Positions 11,946 through 24,900 of a DNA stretch of 64,000 nt are shown here, piece by piece. This DNA comes from Hoplostethus atlanticus (taxonomy: Eukaryota; Chordata; Actinopteri; Trachichthyiformes; Trachichthyidae): NCBI GenBank assembly GCA_034670405.1, contig JAXDDX010000015.1:5176001-5240000 (forward strand). Direction: 5' to 3'. Within the stretch, counting starts at the first letter, position 1. Each line of letters opens with the position of its first letter. The position numbers and the translations under genes were made by a program. Below the pieces are notes generated by a model that was given only the letters and a program-made list of their open reading frames with translations, was not told the DNA's origin and searched no databases.

Positions 11946-14900
11946 TACATCATACAGACCAAATTCTCTTTCATCTTTAATAATGTGGCTTTCATTAAGC
12001 AATGAATGTGTGGCCACAAAACAGTTCCACCTCCAGGGCACTTGGTCCAATCTTCTTTTTCTCATTTTGTTTTGTTTTGCAGGTCGTTTGTGACCTTTTG
12101 TTATATCTTTTTCGTTCAGTGTTTTTGGGAACGTAATAGTTTCCACTCCATGACTGCGCAAATCAATTCACTCCGTCTTGTCTGTGACACGAGGACCTCT
12201 ATTTGAAGCATGCAAACCAAATTTCATGGAAATCCATCAAACAGGGGGATGAATGGTGGCACATTGAGTGTTTTGACATTCATCCTAATGACAATGCAGA
12301 GTTGGATACTGATGGGTCATTAATGTCACATCTCGTTAGAGGGATGCCTCTGTCGCTCTGAAACTGGTTATGACTTTTAAACCCTTTTAACGTTCCCAAA
12401 CAGCTTTCGACCAATGAAAACATTCAATCTGAAATATTTGGCTTGAACCACAGACTCAATTATTGTGGCCATTTGATCACATGTGCACCTATAATATAGA
12501 CAAAGGATGTTGAGATACGGTACAAAAAGTTGTCACTTATTATGTACGGGACAAAAAAATAATGATCTGAAAAAAAATGACAGATAAAGAGAAAATCATA
12601 CTATATCAGAAACAACAGAACAAACCAGATAATAATTGATACTTTTGAAAAGTCTTATATAACTCTAATAAACTATACTTATAACTAAGCATGGACAATT
12701 TAACATAATTAGCACGTGCATTAAGTCAATTCTACAAAAAACATCTTGTTTAAATGAGTTTTAACATAAAAACTACACTAACTTATAGGACGTTGTTCCA
12801 ACAATTAGTCCGTGACGTGGATGTGGCATTAGCAGGTAGCACTAACAATGCTCAAACTGAAGAGCTAGTTGGGTTCGGTTCACCATCCAACATAGGGAAG
12901 CAGAACACACACAGTATATCTGGATAGGAGGGTTCACCAGTCTGACTCATCTACACCCCTGGCTTGAGAACATCATCACAATCGAACTCTCATTACCCAC
13001 TCCTTTCCCACAGTGCCTCTGACAATTAGTCCGTTCAATGAGAAGCACGCAACCCCAATCAGGCTATTGACAGAACCTCGCATTTACCGATTCGATGAAG
13101 CGGCTATTGAGGTGGGTTCTGTCTGCGTGCAGTTTGCGGGCACTTTTCCAGGACTGTTTTGGTTTACATTCTCACGTTTGCACCAATGAGCCACTGAGCA
13201 GCTCCAGTGCTGCAGTCTCAAGGTTGTTTTGCTCCAGGGCACCTCCACAGAAGTTGTTGATGAAGGGGGGAGACCATTAGTCGTTCACATTCCTGCTGCC
13301 CTAACCTACCGGCTACCACTGTCTCTACTGACTGACTACTGCTGCTCAACTCTGCATAGACCAACCATACATATGCATACACTTCATTATAAAGATTTTC
13401 AGAAATGCAAATTTATGAAAATTCTTTCATTTTTCTTTTGCGTCCATTAAAGATGTTCGGTTTTGGAAGCGCTGCAGCAGGAGAGAGAGAGCATGTCGTT
13501 TTTGTCATGACAGGATTTCACAGAGGAGCTTCATTTATCGATCACCCTGGGATATCTCAAAGCTTACAAGCTCAAAAAACTGCATCTTTCATGAAGGAGC
13601 TGTGTCAATGAAAGCTTCGGCTATGACCGTTTCACATTCATTAAACTTCAATTGGGACAAACCCCACAGTTCATGCATGTTTCATAAATCTCACAGTGTT
13701 TTGTTTTTTTCACATTTCTCTTAAGTACATGGTCGTGCATCGATGCATCCTTGTTCCTCTCCTTAAGCCAATGAGTCTCCACTCCTTGCCAAGCTTGTCT
13801 TGCAATTGATAGCTTTTGATACCTTTGATACCTTTTATTCCTCAAGAAAAGCCAATGCAGGGCACCGTGGCACGATGTACTTTAACTATGGCCTCTGCAG
13901 GCATCGCACAAAGCAACTCATCGCCACGTGTCAGCTGGTTTGCCTGTCAGCGTAATGACAGGGTTTGAGGCCTGTTCCCCCCGAATGAGTGTCAGCTGAG
14001 ATGAGGTGTGGTTAATGTCTGAGCTCTCCTGAACAGCGAGACGTGACTGCTGCCAGCACCTGCAGGCAGACGGGCATCAGAAAGGTAGCGATGTGCCACT
14101 AGACGCCACACGGCACCATGGCGGAACATCTGTGGCCGGGGGCCTGGTTACGTGCCCTGCTGGGGTCTGCTGCTGCAGTTTGCCCCTCTGGGAACCTCTG
14201 GGCTGGGGCAAAGACAGCCGGTTCCTTCTCCCCCATCCCCTCTCTCCCAGCTGGATAGAGTAGGGCAACCAGCCAGATCCAGGGACCCAACGAGGCTGCA
14301 GGTGTACGATCCCCGCCAGTCCTTGCCACCCTCCCACCCCAGATAGATCTACAACTGCCACTGGGAAAGGAAATGTCAGTAATTGGGGGAGTTTTTTTTG
14401 GCAACAAACATGCGCCACTGACCCTGGACCAGAGAGCAGTTGGCACAGTCCATCATTAGAGCTGGGGCGCCCGTCACTGCCCATATGCCAAAGTGGCATA
14501 ATTGGTGCTTCCATCCTATACATTTAGTGTGTAGACCAGAGAGACAAGCCCCCTGAGCAAAATGGCCGCTGTTTCCCTCTGGGGCGCTGTCCGACGTGTC
14601 CAATCACGCCTCACAAATCCGCTCCCCATGAAACCCTGTGGCCAATTTCCTCATTTCCTCCAATTGCCTCCTAGCTTACTCAATTTGACAGCTAGCTTCA
14701 AAGCATTGGGGAGTGCCAGCTATCAGAAGTGAAACCTTGAAGACCAGTCCTCTTCACAGGTAAGAGAGGCATCTATATATCTTTCCCTTTGCATCAACAG
14801 TCATATAGGAAGCAGGGTAACTGGGAGTGACAGGGCCAATATGCTTTAGCCAGGGGGATTAGCTGATCTCCAGAGGCCTAAGTTACATGCGGGGCCGCGA

Positions 14901-17900
14901 GGGGAGGAAGTTAAACAAAGCGCTAGCTGCACCCCACAGCCCCGACTAGCTAAACCCTGAGCAAACTCTGGGTAATTGCACAACAAAGACACAATTAGCC
15001 ACGACCCCATGGATGTTAAGTAGGAAAAGACGGGCCTGTCATTTATCCCCATCAGACATGTGCATCTCATGAATTCCTCTCCCCACATCTTTCCACATCA
15101 ATTTCATTCCATTCTTATTTTCATCAAAGAAAAAAAACATTTTCAGATTAATGCAGATAAATGCAAAGTATTCATTTAAATATGCATTAGAATTATAACC
15201 GGCTCCGCCTCCATAAATCAGAGGTGGCAATATTGCGGAGCCCTGGACCACGTCTGCCTCCCTCGGGTTCGGGTCCTCCAGTCCCGTGGCGAAGCACTAG
15301 CGTTTTCAAGTACTTCTCTAAGACTGACCCTCTGCACCCCACTGCAGCAACACTTTGATGTGACTCGCCTGGAAAAAAAAAGACCTCACGCCATTCAGCG
15401 GGATTGGTTTGCATTCTCACAATCAGAGCGCGGGGGACCTTAGAAACACTGGAGTTCATTCCAATCAGCGCTGCAGAGAAAAAAACAGTGCGGCGCAAAG
15501 AGTGAAGAGGTCTGCGTCATATTGATTGGAACTATAAAAGATGAGTTATTTGTCAGCCTTGATAGTTGAAGGAGGAGAAAACTTTGAGCTTGATTGCTTT
15601 CCCACTTTGCTATGCGGGGCGGACGGCAAACTTCAAAGAGGCCACCTATTCCAGGTGGATGACGCCCGGGGAAAAATCAATGGCAAAGCGCCATTCGCAG
15701 CTCAATAACTGGTTCAACCGAGATCCACCATCTTTGCTGTTATTCTCCACAGTATGCTGAAATCTGAAATCTCATGAAAACTAAATAACTAAATGTAATT
15801 CATTACAATATAGACTTCCTTCTTGTATTGTAATTCATATGTTTTGAATTACAACACAAGAAGGAACATTTGCTAATCAAGAAAATGAGGAAGATCCGAC
15901 CGAGGGTTTCTAGGAAGTATAAAAAGTCATAAAATAGGAAGTCATAAAATATATTTTTTTTAAATTACAATAAATAATAAAAAATACATAATAAATAAAA
16001 ATAAAAATAATACAAAATAAATAAATAAATAAAATATAAAAAAATAAAATGACATCAGGGGACCATTCAGAATTATTGTTTCCTCTATATCCCCTCTATG
16101 TCTAATAATTCATCACATTGACCAAAGAATGATATCCTGTCAGTAATCAGTCATTGTTCCACAGAAATACAGTCAATATAAGCAAGTTTCTGAAGTTTTG
16201 GTGGCAAACAATATTAGATACAGAGACTTTGCCCTGGTTTAGGATTTAATGAACGAAGATATGGGTACACTACAGAGTGAAACCCTATGTATGTGTGCAT
16301 GCATACCCGCTGAGGTGCATCTTGCTTGAAATACCCACAGATGCTGCTAAAACAACTGCATCACGCACCAGCAGCTACAGCCCCACCCCGTCCCTAACTG
16401 CCCATGCCGGCTGGCCAGCTGAGCCCCCCCTCCATCTCCTGCTTTGGGGCTGATGAGCCAGGCACAGTAACAGGTAGACTCCCCAGGTGCTGGGACCTCC
16501 TTCCGACTCGCTAAGCTATTGGACACTGGCCTGACAAAGCTGAGCTTAATTAGCCAAGAGGGGGGGCAAGCATTGGCCAATAATGAGCCGTGGTGAAGGT
16601 AATGCCGTAGCATGGAAGGATGTGGAGGTGGGGGTCCAGGGGTCATTTTTTTTTTTTTTTTGCTGCTGAATTATGGATTTTAACCATCTGGCCGTGCAGG
16701 AGGGGTGGGGAGAGGAAAATGATATGCCTGACGGACGCCTTTAACAAAGATGTGGAGGGGAGAGGAGGGCGTGTCCGAGATCACAAGCTGAATTAGGGCA
16801 ACCGTGACTGGGCTATTGTGCGGCGTGATGGGTTGACTATTCACAGCTGGGGCAGCCCAAATTGTTCTTTTATACCCTTTTATTCTCCTTTATTGGAGCC
16901 AGAGGGGCTTGGGAAATGATTAACAGACAGCACAACAAGATGGACCCATTGTCGACCTTTCCCTCTCAATTTAGGCTCCATCCATTTATTTTCACCACTG
17001 TCTCCACGATGCAAATAGGCCTTGCTTGGTTAACTACGCCGTCGATGCTCAGGGCCCTAGAAAATTGGTTGGAATAACAGAGCGGGGTGTAAGGAACGCT
17101 GGCAGAAAGTGAGTTTCTTTTTGCTTTTTTTTCCCCCACAGAAAACTTTATATGATCTCTAATAGAAAGCAAGGTTTTTTTTTTTGCCAAGCAGAAGTGT
17201 GTCTACAACTTTATAGAACAATTTCACCCCCAGAAACACTTTCAGCAACTTTGATTGTTCTGTGGAAAACTTAAAGCCCGGTTTCATCCACCATCATCTC
17301 ACATAATACTATGACATATGCCCACACAACACAAGAACACGGCTAGTTGAGCCAGCCAAATCTCCCACCATGCCCCATGCTGAACCCCCTCCTCCCTATC
17401 GCTCTGCCTCTGTTATGCTTCCTCCATCTGGTGTCCATTTCGCAGCCCACCTCTTCTGGCCCTTGGGTGGGGGTGCAGAAGCAAGCAAAACCAGGGACAG
17501 CTTAACAAAGCCTCTCAAAGGGCACCAGTCCCCTGTCTCCTGCCTCTCCATAAATCCAACTTGATGGAGTTTTCATGGCAATTAGGGCAGAGAGATAAGT
17601 GGCTCTTTTCCAGCCACCCACTGGCCTTCCTCTACCGCCGGTACCAACCTCTCTCAGATCTTTCACACTGAATCCATTAGCTCGGCTGGCCCGCTGCTGA
17701 GGACTAATTGTCGGCCTCTCAGGAAATGACAGTGGTCCTAATGGCGACGCAGTCATTTGAAGGCTCCTGAGATCAGAGACAGTAGGTTTACAATGACCGG
17801 AGGTGTTCAGGTGTCACCAGACACAACTTTTACTGGGCAATTTTGAGATGAGGTCACTGCATGTTTGCGCTGCTCAACTCGGTAAACACTTTGATCTCCC

Positions 17901-17940
17901 TTAAGCGGTTCGAATGACCCAGTTCCAAAACCAGAGTTCC
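11946..17940. other. Gene-free stretch with conserved-looking blocks
   Basis: No coding exon recognised. Near 12205-12300 a segment (CAAATTTCATGGAAATCCAT) resembles a dispersed fish repeat. Blocks at about 14050-14720 and 16350-17080 have the mixed GC content and TAAT/ATTA-rich texture typical of vertebrate conserved non-coding elements. A near-perfect 22-bp hairpin lies at 15816-15866 and an A/T-rich low-complexity tract at about 15950-16055. Confidence 0.5.
15816..15866. repeat. Near-perfect 22-bp inverted repeat with 7-nt loop
   Basis: The left arm TTCCTTCTTGTATTGTAATT plus CA at 15816-15837 pairs with 15845-15866 with a single mismatch (A/G equivalent); the loop is TATGTTT. It could be a small hairpin RNA, the core of a very short MITE, or a protein-binding palindrome. 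The stem does not extend beyond the arms, which is short for an animal microRNA precursor. Confidence 0.85.
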
Positions 17941-17949
17941 AGTATCATG

Positions 17950-18535
17950 GTGCGATCACACCTTCAGTTTCTTTTCTCTGGTCTGAACCGTAGTGGTTCA
18001 CTTAGGTGACACTTCCCAATTGCAAGTGCAAGCAGGGCTGGTGAATAAAGTCACACAGACTCACGAGTAGATCATTTATTGGACATAGTCAAATAATCTG
18101 ATGCCAGTCCCTGTAACTGGAGCTCTTTGTCATTATTTCCCTTCTCTGGTGTTCATACCAGTTAAGAACACATGAAGAAATAGTTGAATGTCAGAATCAG
18201 TCCATTGACTTTGTATGTATTAAAGAAGGGACTATTGTTGTCATGTTAGGCTTTCCATGCACGAGTAACTCACCGGCTATCATACGCCTATACATCCATC
18301 TCTTTATACCCATAAAACCTTGAGGTTATTTCCCGTAGTTGATTCAGGTACAGTCTCACTCCTAGCAAACCGCACAGCAGTTCACTTGGAAGAGGACTGG
18401 CACCCGCATTTTCAGCCGTCTCAGTTCGGTTGGTTGGTGCCACCAGAGTTCGAATGGCGTTGTTCTCACCTGGCCAAACAAACCAAACTAAAGAGTTTAA
18501 ATAAACCAAACATGCTTAGTGTGAACGCGCCCTCA
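17950..18535. mobile_element. Possible MITE with GCG-TCACAC-type ends
   Basis: The left part has TGGTGCGATCACACC followed by TCTGGTCTGAACC; the right part has GGCCAAACAAACCAAACTAA and ends AGTGTGAACGCGCCCTCAG. This layout matches a fish non-autonomous repeat type with phrases like GTGTGAACGCGCC at its ends. The inverted repeats are imperfect and no target duplication was found. Confidence 0.35.
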
Positions 18536-21500
18536 GTTATGAAACAGACCAAATCATTACTTTTAGGATTAGAACTCTTGGGGCATCTTGGGGTAATCGA
18601 AAATATCTTTTCTGTCAATACAGGACTGAATACTGCAAAAACTCCATTATGTGTTTTGGACACTGGAAATACCCTTTCATCATGTGAGCTAATGATGTGC
18701 AAGTATATCCAAAGATACTTTGCCATCCCCCAAAAAAAATTACAAATACATTTTTGGCCGATTTTTGTATATTCAACATACTGTGTATTCTGAAGTAATG
18801 GAATGTAGTTTTTTTTGCACCATGGGACATTTTTCCATCAGTATACATACATCCACAGTTATCCCAGTCAGGGTTCTGTCTAGAAAAATAGCTTTGGCTT
18901 TTAAAGAGCCTCTCTAAAGAGTTGCTTCCAGCGGTTCCTCCCCATTCTTCATGAATGAAAGCACGGTGCTGTTCAAGCTCATTCACTTTTGCACTGTTGG
19001 ACCAGAGAGTTGTAATAACGGTTAAAGCGGAACATTTCTACCCAGAGTCCTTTGCCTTATGCCACTTTGGGGAATTGAAATCACAAGGCCTTCATTTTTT
19101 ACTCTACCTCTGCCATGCACACACAAGAATAAAGGCATTTGATACAGTTATTATAACAGAAAGAGGTGAGGATTTTAGTGACCCTGCCCCTAAAGGACCC
19201 CCACCCTCAACCCCTCAGCACGCACGTTTCCCCCACGAAGCCAACTCTCTCCGGCACTAATCTAATTAAGTCACAGAGCATTTCATTGAGATCATTATGA
19301 GACCCTTGTTAAGATTTGATGCTCGATCAACTCTGAGGCGCCCTCCTGCCAGTGTACAGATATGCAGCAGTAATACTGTACTGCGGACGCCTCAACGTAG
19401 GTGCAAAAATCCACAGCACACATTTTTATTGTGTGGAAATGTCAAAAAAAAATGCTGGGTAAGGGCAAGGATGCATTTTATCTCCAACAAATAGGCAACC
19501 CCCAATGCATATTGGTTTATTTTGGTCCAGACTTTCACTCTGTCTCTGCTTGTATTAAATCATCTGAGTTTAGTCCAATCTGCCTGTGTTGGTTTCTTAG
19601 TCTCACCCAAAACAAATCCTATCAAATGACATTAGCAGTTCTATAGCATTTTATATCATCTCATCTGTGAAACCCACATGTTAAATTACTGATTGTTTCC
19701 CTGAGAAAAAAAAACCAAATGGATTGTTTGTATTTTTACCCGATGCTACCGGGATTCGAGTGGTTTCTGCGTTTTGAAAATCTCAAGGCAGACCTGAGCT
19801 CACTGTGCAGCACATGAGTCTGTCTGCAGTGTTCTCCATCAGGACAGCAACACACTGTTTGATGTCTTGTGAAACAACTAAGGCATTTTTTTTCTCTCTC
19901 CACTGATCGTTGAAAAAAAAAAAAAGATAAAGCGGTCAACACACACCTCACACACTATCATAGAAATGATACGATCAGATAAATCAAAAAGTTTATCTCA
20001 AAAAAGAAATCACTTCTGGTCTAAAAAATAACTCAATCTTAACAATACTTCCTTCAGACTCTAAACAATAGAAACATCCCATATTGCTCATGCATGTATT
20101 TGTCTATTCCAAGCCATGAGTGATTACTGTTCATTGGAAGGGGCAGCCCTTTAATCAGCCGGGGGGTCTCTGGGGAGCCATTACCACAGGGGAATCTTGC
20201 CCCTCTTTATTAGCCCATTTTAATATTGGCTAAGAAAAGGAAAACATGGGGTGGGGCAATTTGGTTTCCTCAGAAGGGGCACTTTTATCCCACCGAAGGG
20301 CCCACCAGCAGCCCATGGTGAATATGCATGCTGGGTTGCGGGGTGGTCCGGGCGGGCGGTGTGGAGACATGTGACAGGGCATGATGGACGACCCGGGGCT
20401 GGGCGTCATCTGGGGTCCCTTATAGCACCCGTAACAAAAGGGGCCCCCACGAGTTCCATAGGACTTAATGAAGAGGACGTGGCAATGTAGCACCGGGAAA
20501 TGGGAGGCGACAGATTACGGCTCCCGGTGGAAAGGAGCCGAAGGGTGAAAGTATACACCGCGTGTCCAACGACAAGAAATAGCTAGTGAAAGTTTTATGA
20601 CGAATTGTGAAATGTACTTTGGGTGTCCTAAGACTTCAGCGCTTGCCACACACTGCCACACGCTGTACATTGACATAAAAACAAAGGTCAAAGGTCATCT
20701 TTCTCCTCCGGACTTACTTAACGAATGATACGATATTATAATAAATTGTGTATTCTCAAAGTCATCGCCGTCACACATTGTTTTCCTCCCAAAAAAAAAA
20801 AAAACTTTCAAGACATTCCTATCAGAAAGTTACGGTAGGCTGAATCCATCAAAGTACAGATGGTAATTCCAGCCAAGGACAAACTTGATCTCTTCCAAAT
20901 CTCCTTGAAAGCCACTTTAATTAATACTCGCCCCGGAGTGGGTAAAAAGACGGCCTTTCGCTTCCCGAACTCTCACTGTCGCTTACTGTCTCCCTCCTTC
21001 TCTCTCCTCGTGCAAAAAATTCACACATTTTTTCCCCCCTTCCTCTGCTGCTCATTTAAGATGTGTGTGCATCACAGGAACGGACTAATTCCTGGCCCCT
21101 GATGAATGCATTTTACACCACCTTGTTTTGGGAATAGAGAGATTAAGCAAAGGAAAGGCGTGTGTTGTCAAGCGCTGACCTTGGAGAGACCCCGAGATGC
21201 ATCTTTCCAACAGTAAAGTGGTTTCAGGAGTGTATCAAACACTCAGAAACACAGTAACGCCTCCCAAATGCAATTACAGCAGGGGGGGATTACATCCCTC
21301 CTCAACGCTGGGATAAACTCAATGTGTGTGAGTGTATGTTTTTGGTGCATGTGGAAGTGGGAGGGGGATGTTATTGGCAGCTGGTCCCCCCTCGAGGGCT
21401 CTGTTTTTTGGGGTTGTTTCATCACGCGGGGTCCTGGCACCGCGTCTGTGCTTGAGCAGCGCGGCATATGTGGTTTGAGGATGGTGGAAATCTGTCCTTG

Positions 21501-21891
21501 TTAAGAGAACTTACACATTCCGCTTTGAGCGCCGACGTCCGGGGTGTTTTCTGATGCTTACGAGATGTGACTTCAAACAGGCGCGCTTGCAGCAGAGTGT
21601 AAACAGCGTAGAACAAAACACAACCATGTTTCTCGTCGTGGGTGTCGCAGCGGGAGTGGAAAAAAAATAATTGACTTTAAAATAACAAAAAGTTTGTTTT
21701 TTTTGTCATTCAGACTTAACTCACACTCTGAAAAAACTACTAATATTCTTGGATGTGACCTCGGCTGCAGTCTACATTCTCAAAAAAAAATCATCACAAT
21801 TCGTCGTCTCATAGTGAAGATCCATTTCTCTAAGAGACAAACCTTCCAACTGCTCCACTGATAATGAATTGAAGAGTGACTTTGTGAGCTT

Positions 21892-21975
21892 TGGATGATG
21901 GATGGATGGATGGATAGATGGATGGATGGATGGATAGATGGATGGATGGATGGATGGATGGATGGATGGATGGAT
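21892..21975. repeat. (GGAT)n microsatellite
   Basis: About 20 GGAT units with two GGATAGAT interruptions that are themselves about 24 bp apart, a sign of block duplication. Confidence 0.95.
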
Positions 21976-24900
21976 ATCAAATGCAACTTTCAACCTATCA
22001 TAACTGTGGCTTCTTTCAGTGTGAGGTGCTCATAGTAAAAACTTTTTGGGAGTTTTGCCCATTGGTCACCTTACCAGACAAGAGGCAAGAGGATTGACAC
22101 CAAAATCATTTCACTATCGTTTATTAGCCGCAGTCTACATTGAGTGTCTTTGTTATCATGTTTGACCAATGCCTGCATTGAGTTGCAGTTAATCAGCTAT
22201 TGAAAGACAACTGGCAATTTTTTGTTAAGCGTTTCACAGCAAACTTGTCTGTTTAGCTCAGTTCCATAGATTAGTGATGAGTTAGCAAGTTAAAGTAGTA
22301 CTCACAGTCACTGTCTTTTGTTGGTATAATGTTATTATTGGTTAAGGACAATCAATTGTACTAGATGTGCAGAAATAATGTAACTAAAGAGTTCTCACCT
22401 CGTCTTATAAATCATATCTGATATATTTATATAGTGTAGGTGTTACCTGTCTCTGTAGACATGGCTGCTGTTAGGCACCTGGTTGTCGTTCTGTTATTTG
22501 TAGCTGCCTCACCAGTCTCCAGTACAACAGCCCATGCTGGTTTGTTTTGGGGGTGTGGGAGCTGCTGTCAGTCCAGTGATGCTAAAGTACTGGTGACACT
22601 GTTGTGGAGTCATCACAAAACACACCAAAGCAATGGATGCTTATCACCAAAGGTGTCGCCAAAATCAACAAAAGTAACTAAGTAACTTTTACTCTGTACT
22701 CTGTACTTTGACTTAACTAGATTTTTACAGCAGTAATTTCACCTCTACTTGAGTAAAATGTCAGCAAAGCAGTACTTGTACTCATGCATGATATTGTGCT
22801 ACTCTTTCCACCCAGCACCTATAACGCCTGGTCCCTAAAGGGAAAGGTGCTCTCTCTCGTTTCCCCTTCCCCTCCAAACAGAAGGGACACATGTGCGGCT
22901 GCATTTGGGGGGGCATTAGTGAGGGTGGGGGGGTTACTCGTAGGTGTGTGTGTGTGTGGGTGTGTAGCGGGGGCATTAGGGCTCCTTGTTAATCAAAGGC
23001 GGGGGATAGAGCAGGAGGGAAGGAGGGATATAAAGGGACTCGGTTGGACGCCAAAGCGGCCCCCTCTGCACCCAATGCCTTTTAATTAGGTTCACAGCAG
23101 GGAGGCTCCACCGGCACACGTGCCGCTCATCACTCACACACAGATGCGTACACATGCACGTACTCATGAATTGACACTCGTGTTTTCTACTTTATTATTC
23201 CGGCGTGTAGCTCATCTCCATTTTCTTTCACATCTTGCGCTGAGCCGTCTCCCGGTAGCAGTAGTCAGGGGAGCGATGAGGTCACGCCGAGACGCTCCAT
23301 GACCTTCCGAGAAATCGATCCCGTCGTGGACTTTATTTGTCTAACAAAAGGATTAAAGGTGCCATATTTGTTCAGGGGCGTCAATTTACTAAAGCGAAAA
23401 CTTCCTCATCAACTCATACAGACAATTACTCGAGACTTACAAGATATTATTATTGAGTGAATTTGATGAATTGTTAGACATAGATCACAACATTATGATA
23501 TCCATTATAATGATAAAAACTACAAAAAAAATCACATTTGAATTCACAGTATTCATTTTTAAGTTGACGCCCATGTATTTGTTCCCCGTTTATCTGGGGA
23601 GAAAATTTAAAAACAACCAAGGTGGAAATTTCTCATTTGAAAAATTCAAGATGATTGAACACAGGAAGTCTCCTCTGCCTTTATACAATGATTGCAGAGC
23701 ATATTTGCAAAGTTTAGACCTAAAACCTAACTTTTTAGTATTTTAGTTGTCTTTCAGTTGATTAGACTTATTGACATGTCTTTTGTCATAGGGACATAGA
23801 AAAGCAACTCGCCATCTGCCTGGACTCCTGCGAACGCTGACATTTGGTCGCCGACCTTTAACCTTGCAGGAAAATGTCGCGACACCGAAACTCGCCCTGA
23901 CACAAAAGACCTCAAAACTGAGAGCGCAGCAATGGATTTGGATGTATTGTCAAACGACTCGATAGCCATCTTCGAAACCTTTCCCCATTTGAAGCAAGAT
24001 CGAATGGGGACCATCGGGCCAAGCGCAGATGAGTTTGGGGGCTGGCACCAGAAAGAGGCTCTGGTCTTTATTGTGTGATTATATTGTGAGTTTTACATCC
24101 CAGGTGCACGCTGCACATGACACAGCCGAGGAGTGCTGACGGTGAATTACTATGGTAGGAGGGGGGCTTTTCAAGGCTTTGGGAGAGTGGGGGGGAGGAT
24201 CTAGTATGAATTTACTGGATAGGAACTTTTACAGGATGCTTTGACTGCAAATAGTGAGTGTTTTGGCGTCAGTTTTAAGGGAACATGATATAGGACTCAG
24301 ACTTTCTTCCTTTTTTTGTATTATTTCAAAATATTTTAAAATGTCTAGGTTAGGTTATACTATATCTCTTTCTTATATACAGGCCTATGTAATTATAGTA
24401 CATTCAGTAAAGGTATTAGCCATCAGGACCATGTCAAACATATTCTGTGACTGGACCCATTGAAAATTGCAAGGGTAGCAGCAGTGAGCAGTCTTGGTTT
24501 CTGAGCTGTCGAAGCCAGTTATAATATATTGCTTTTATGCTTTTTTTATGTAATCAGTCTCGGGTTTTCTTGTCCTTTCTCTTTACTTTGAAACCATAGA
24601 GAAAAAAAGCCTGGCTCAAGTTTAAATCATGTAACATGAAACAAATGGCGATTTGATTGAATTTAGAAAAACACTTTTCTGCTTTTCTTCTTTTTCACTG
24701 TGGAGATTTTCCTGACTCGGTATACATACTGGGGATTTCTTTCCCTCTGCCTTTGGGCGCTGGCATGGCTTTCTCTGAGTGCTCTGTATTCACAGGCATG
24801 TAGGGCCAAAGCCGGGGTAAGAAGTTTGCACCGAACACCAACTGTGATGTATGATGACTTTCACTTCAACACTTCATATTGACAAGAAAAACCCCACAAG

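Noticed and set aside
14118..14258. 46-codon plus-strand frame starting in a strong context (GCACCATGG) with a hydrophobic start (LRALLGSAAAVC).
   Set aside because: No continuation, no cysteine pattern, no downstream donor that I trust, and the overlapping minus-strand frame is equally open; more likely part of a non-coding block.
21892..21975. Regular short repeats resembling a CRISPR-like array, as also at 61811-61899.
   Set aside because: These are tetra- and pentanucleotide microsatellites without spacers, in a vertebrate genome.
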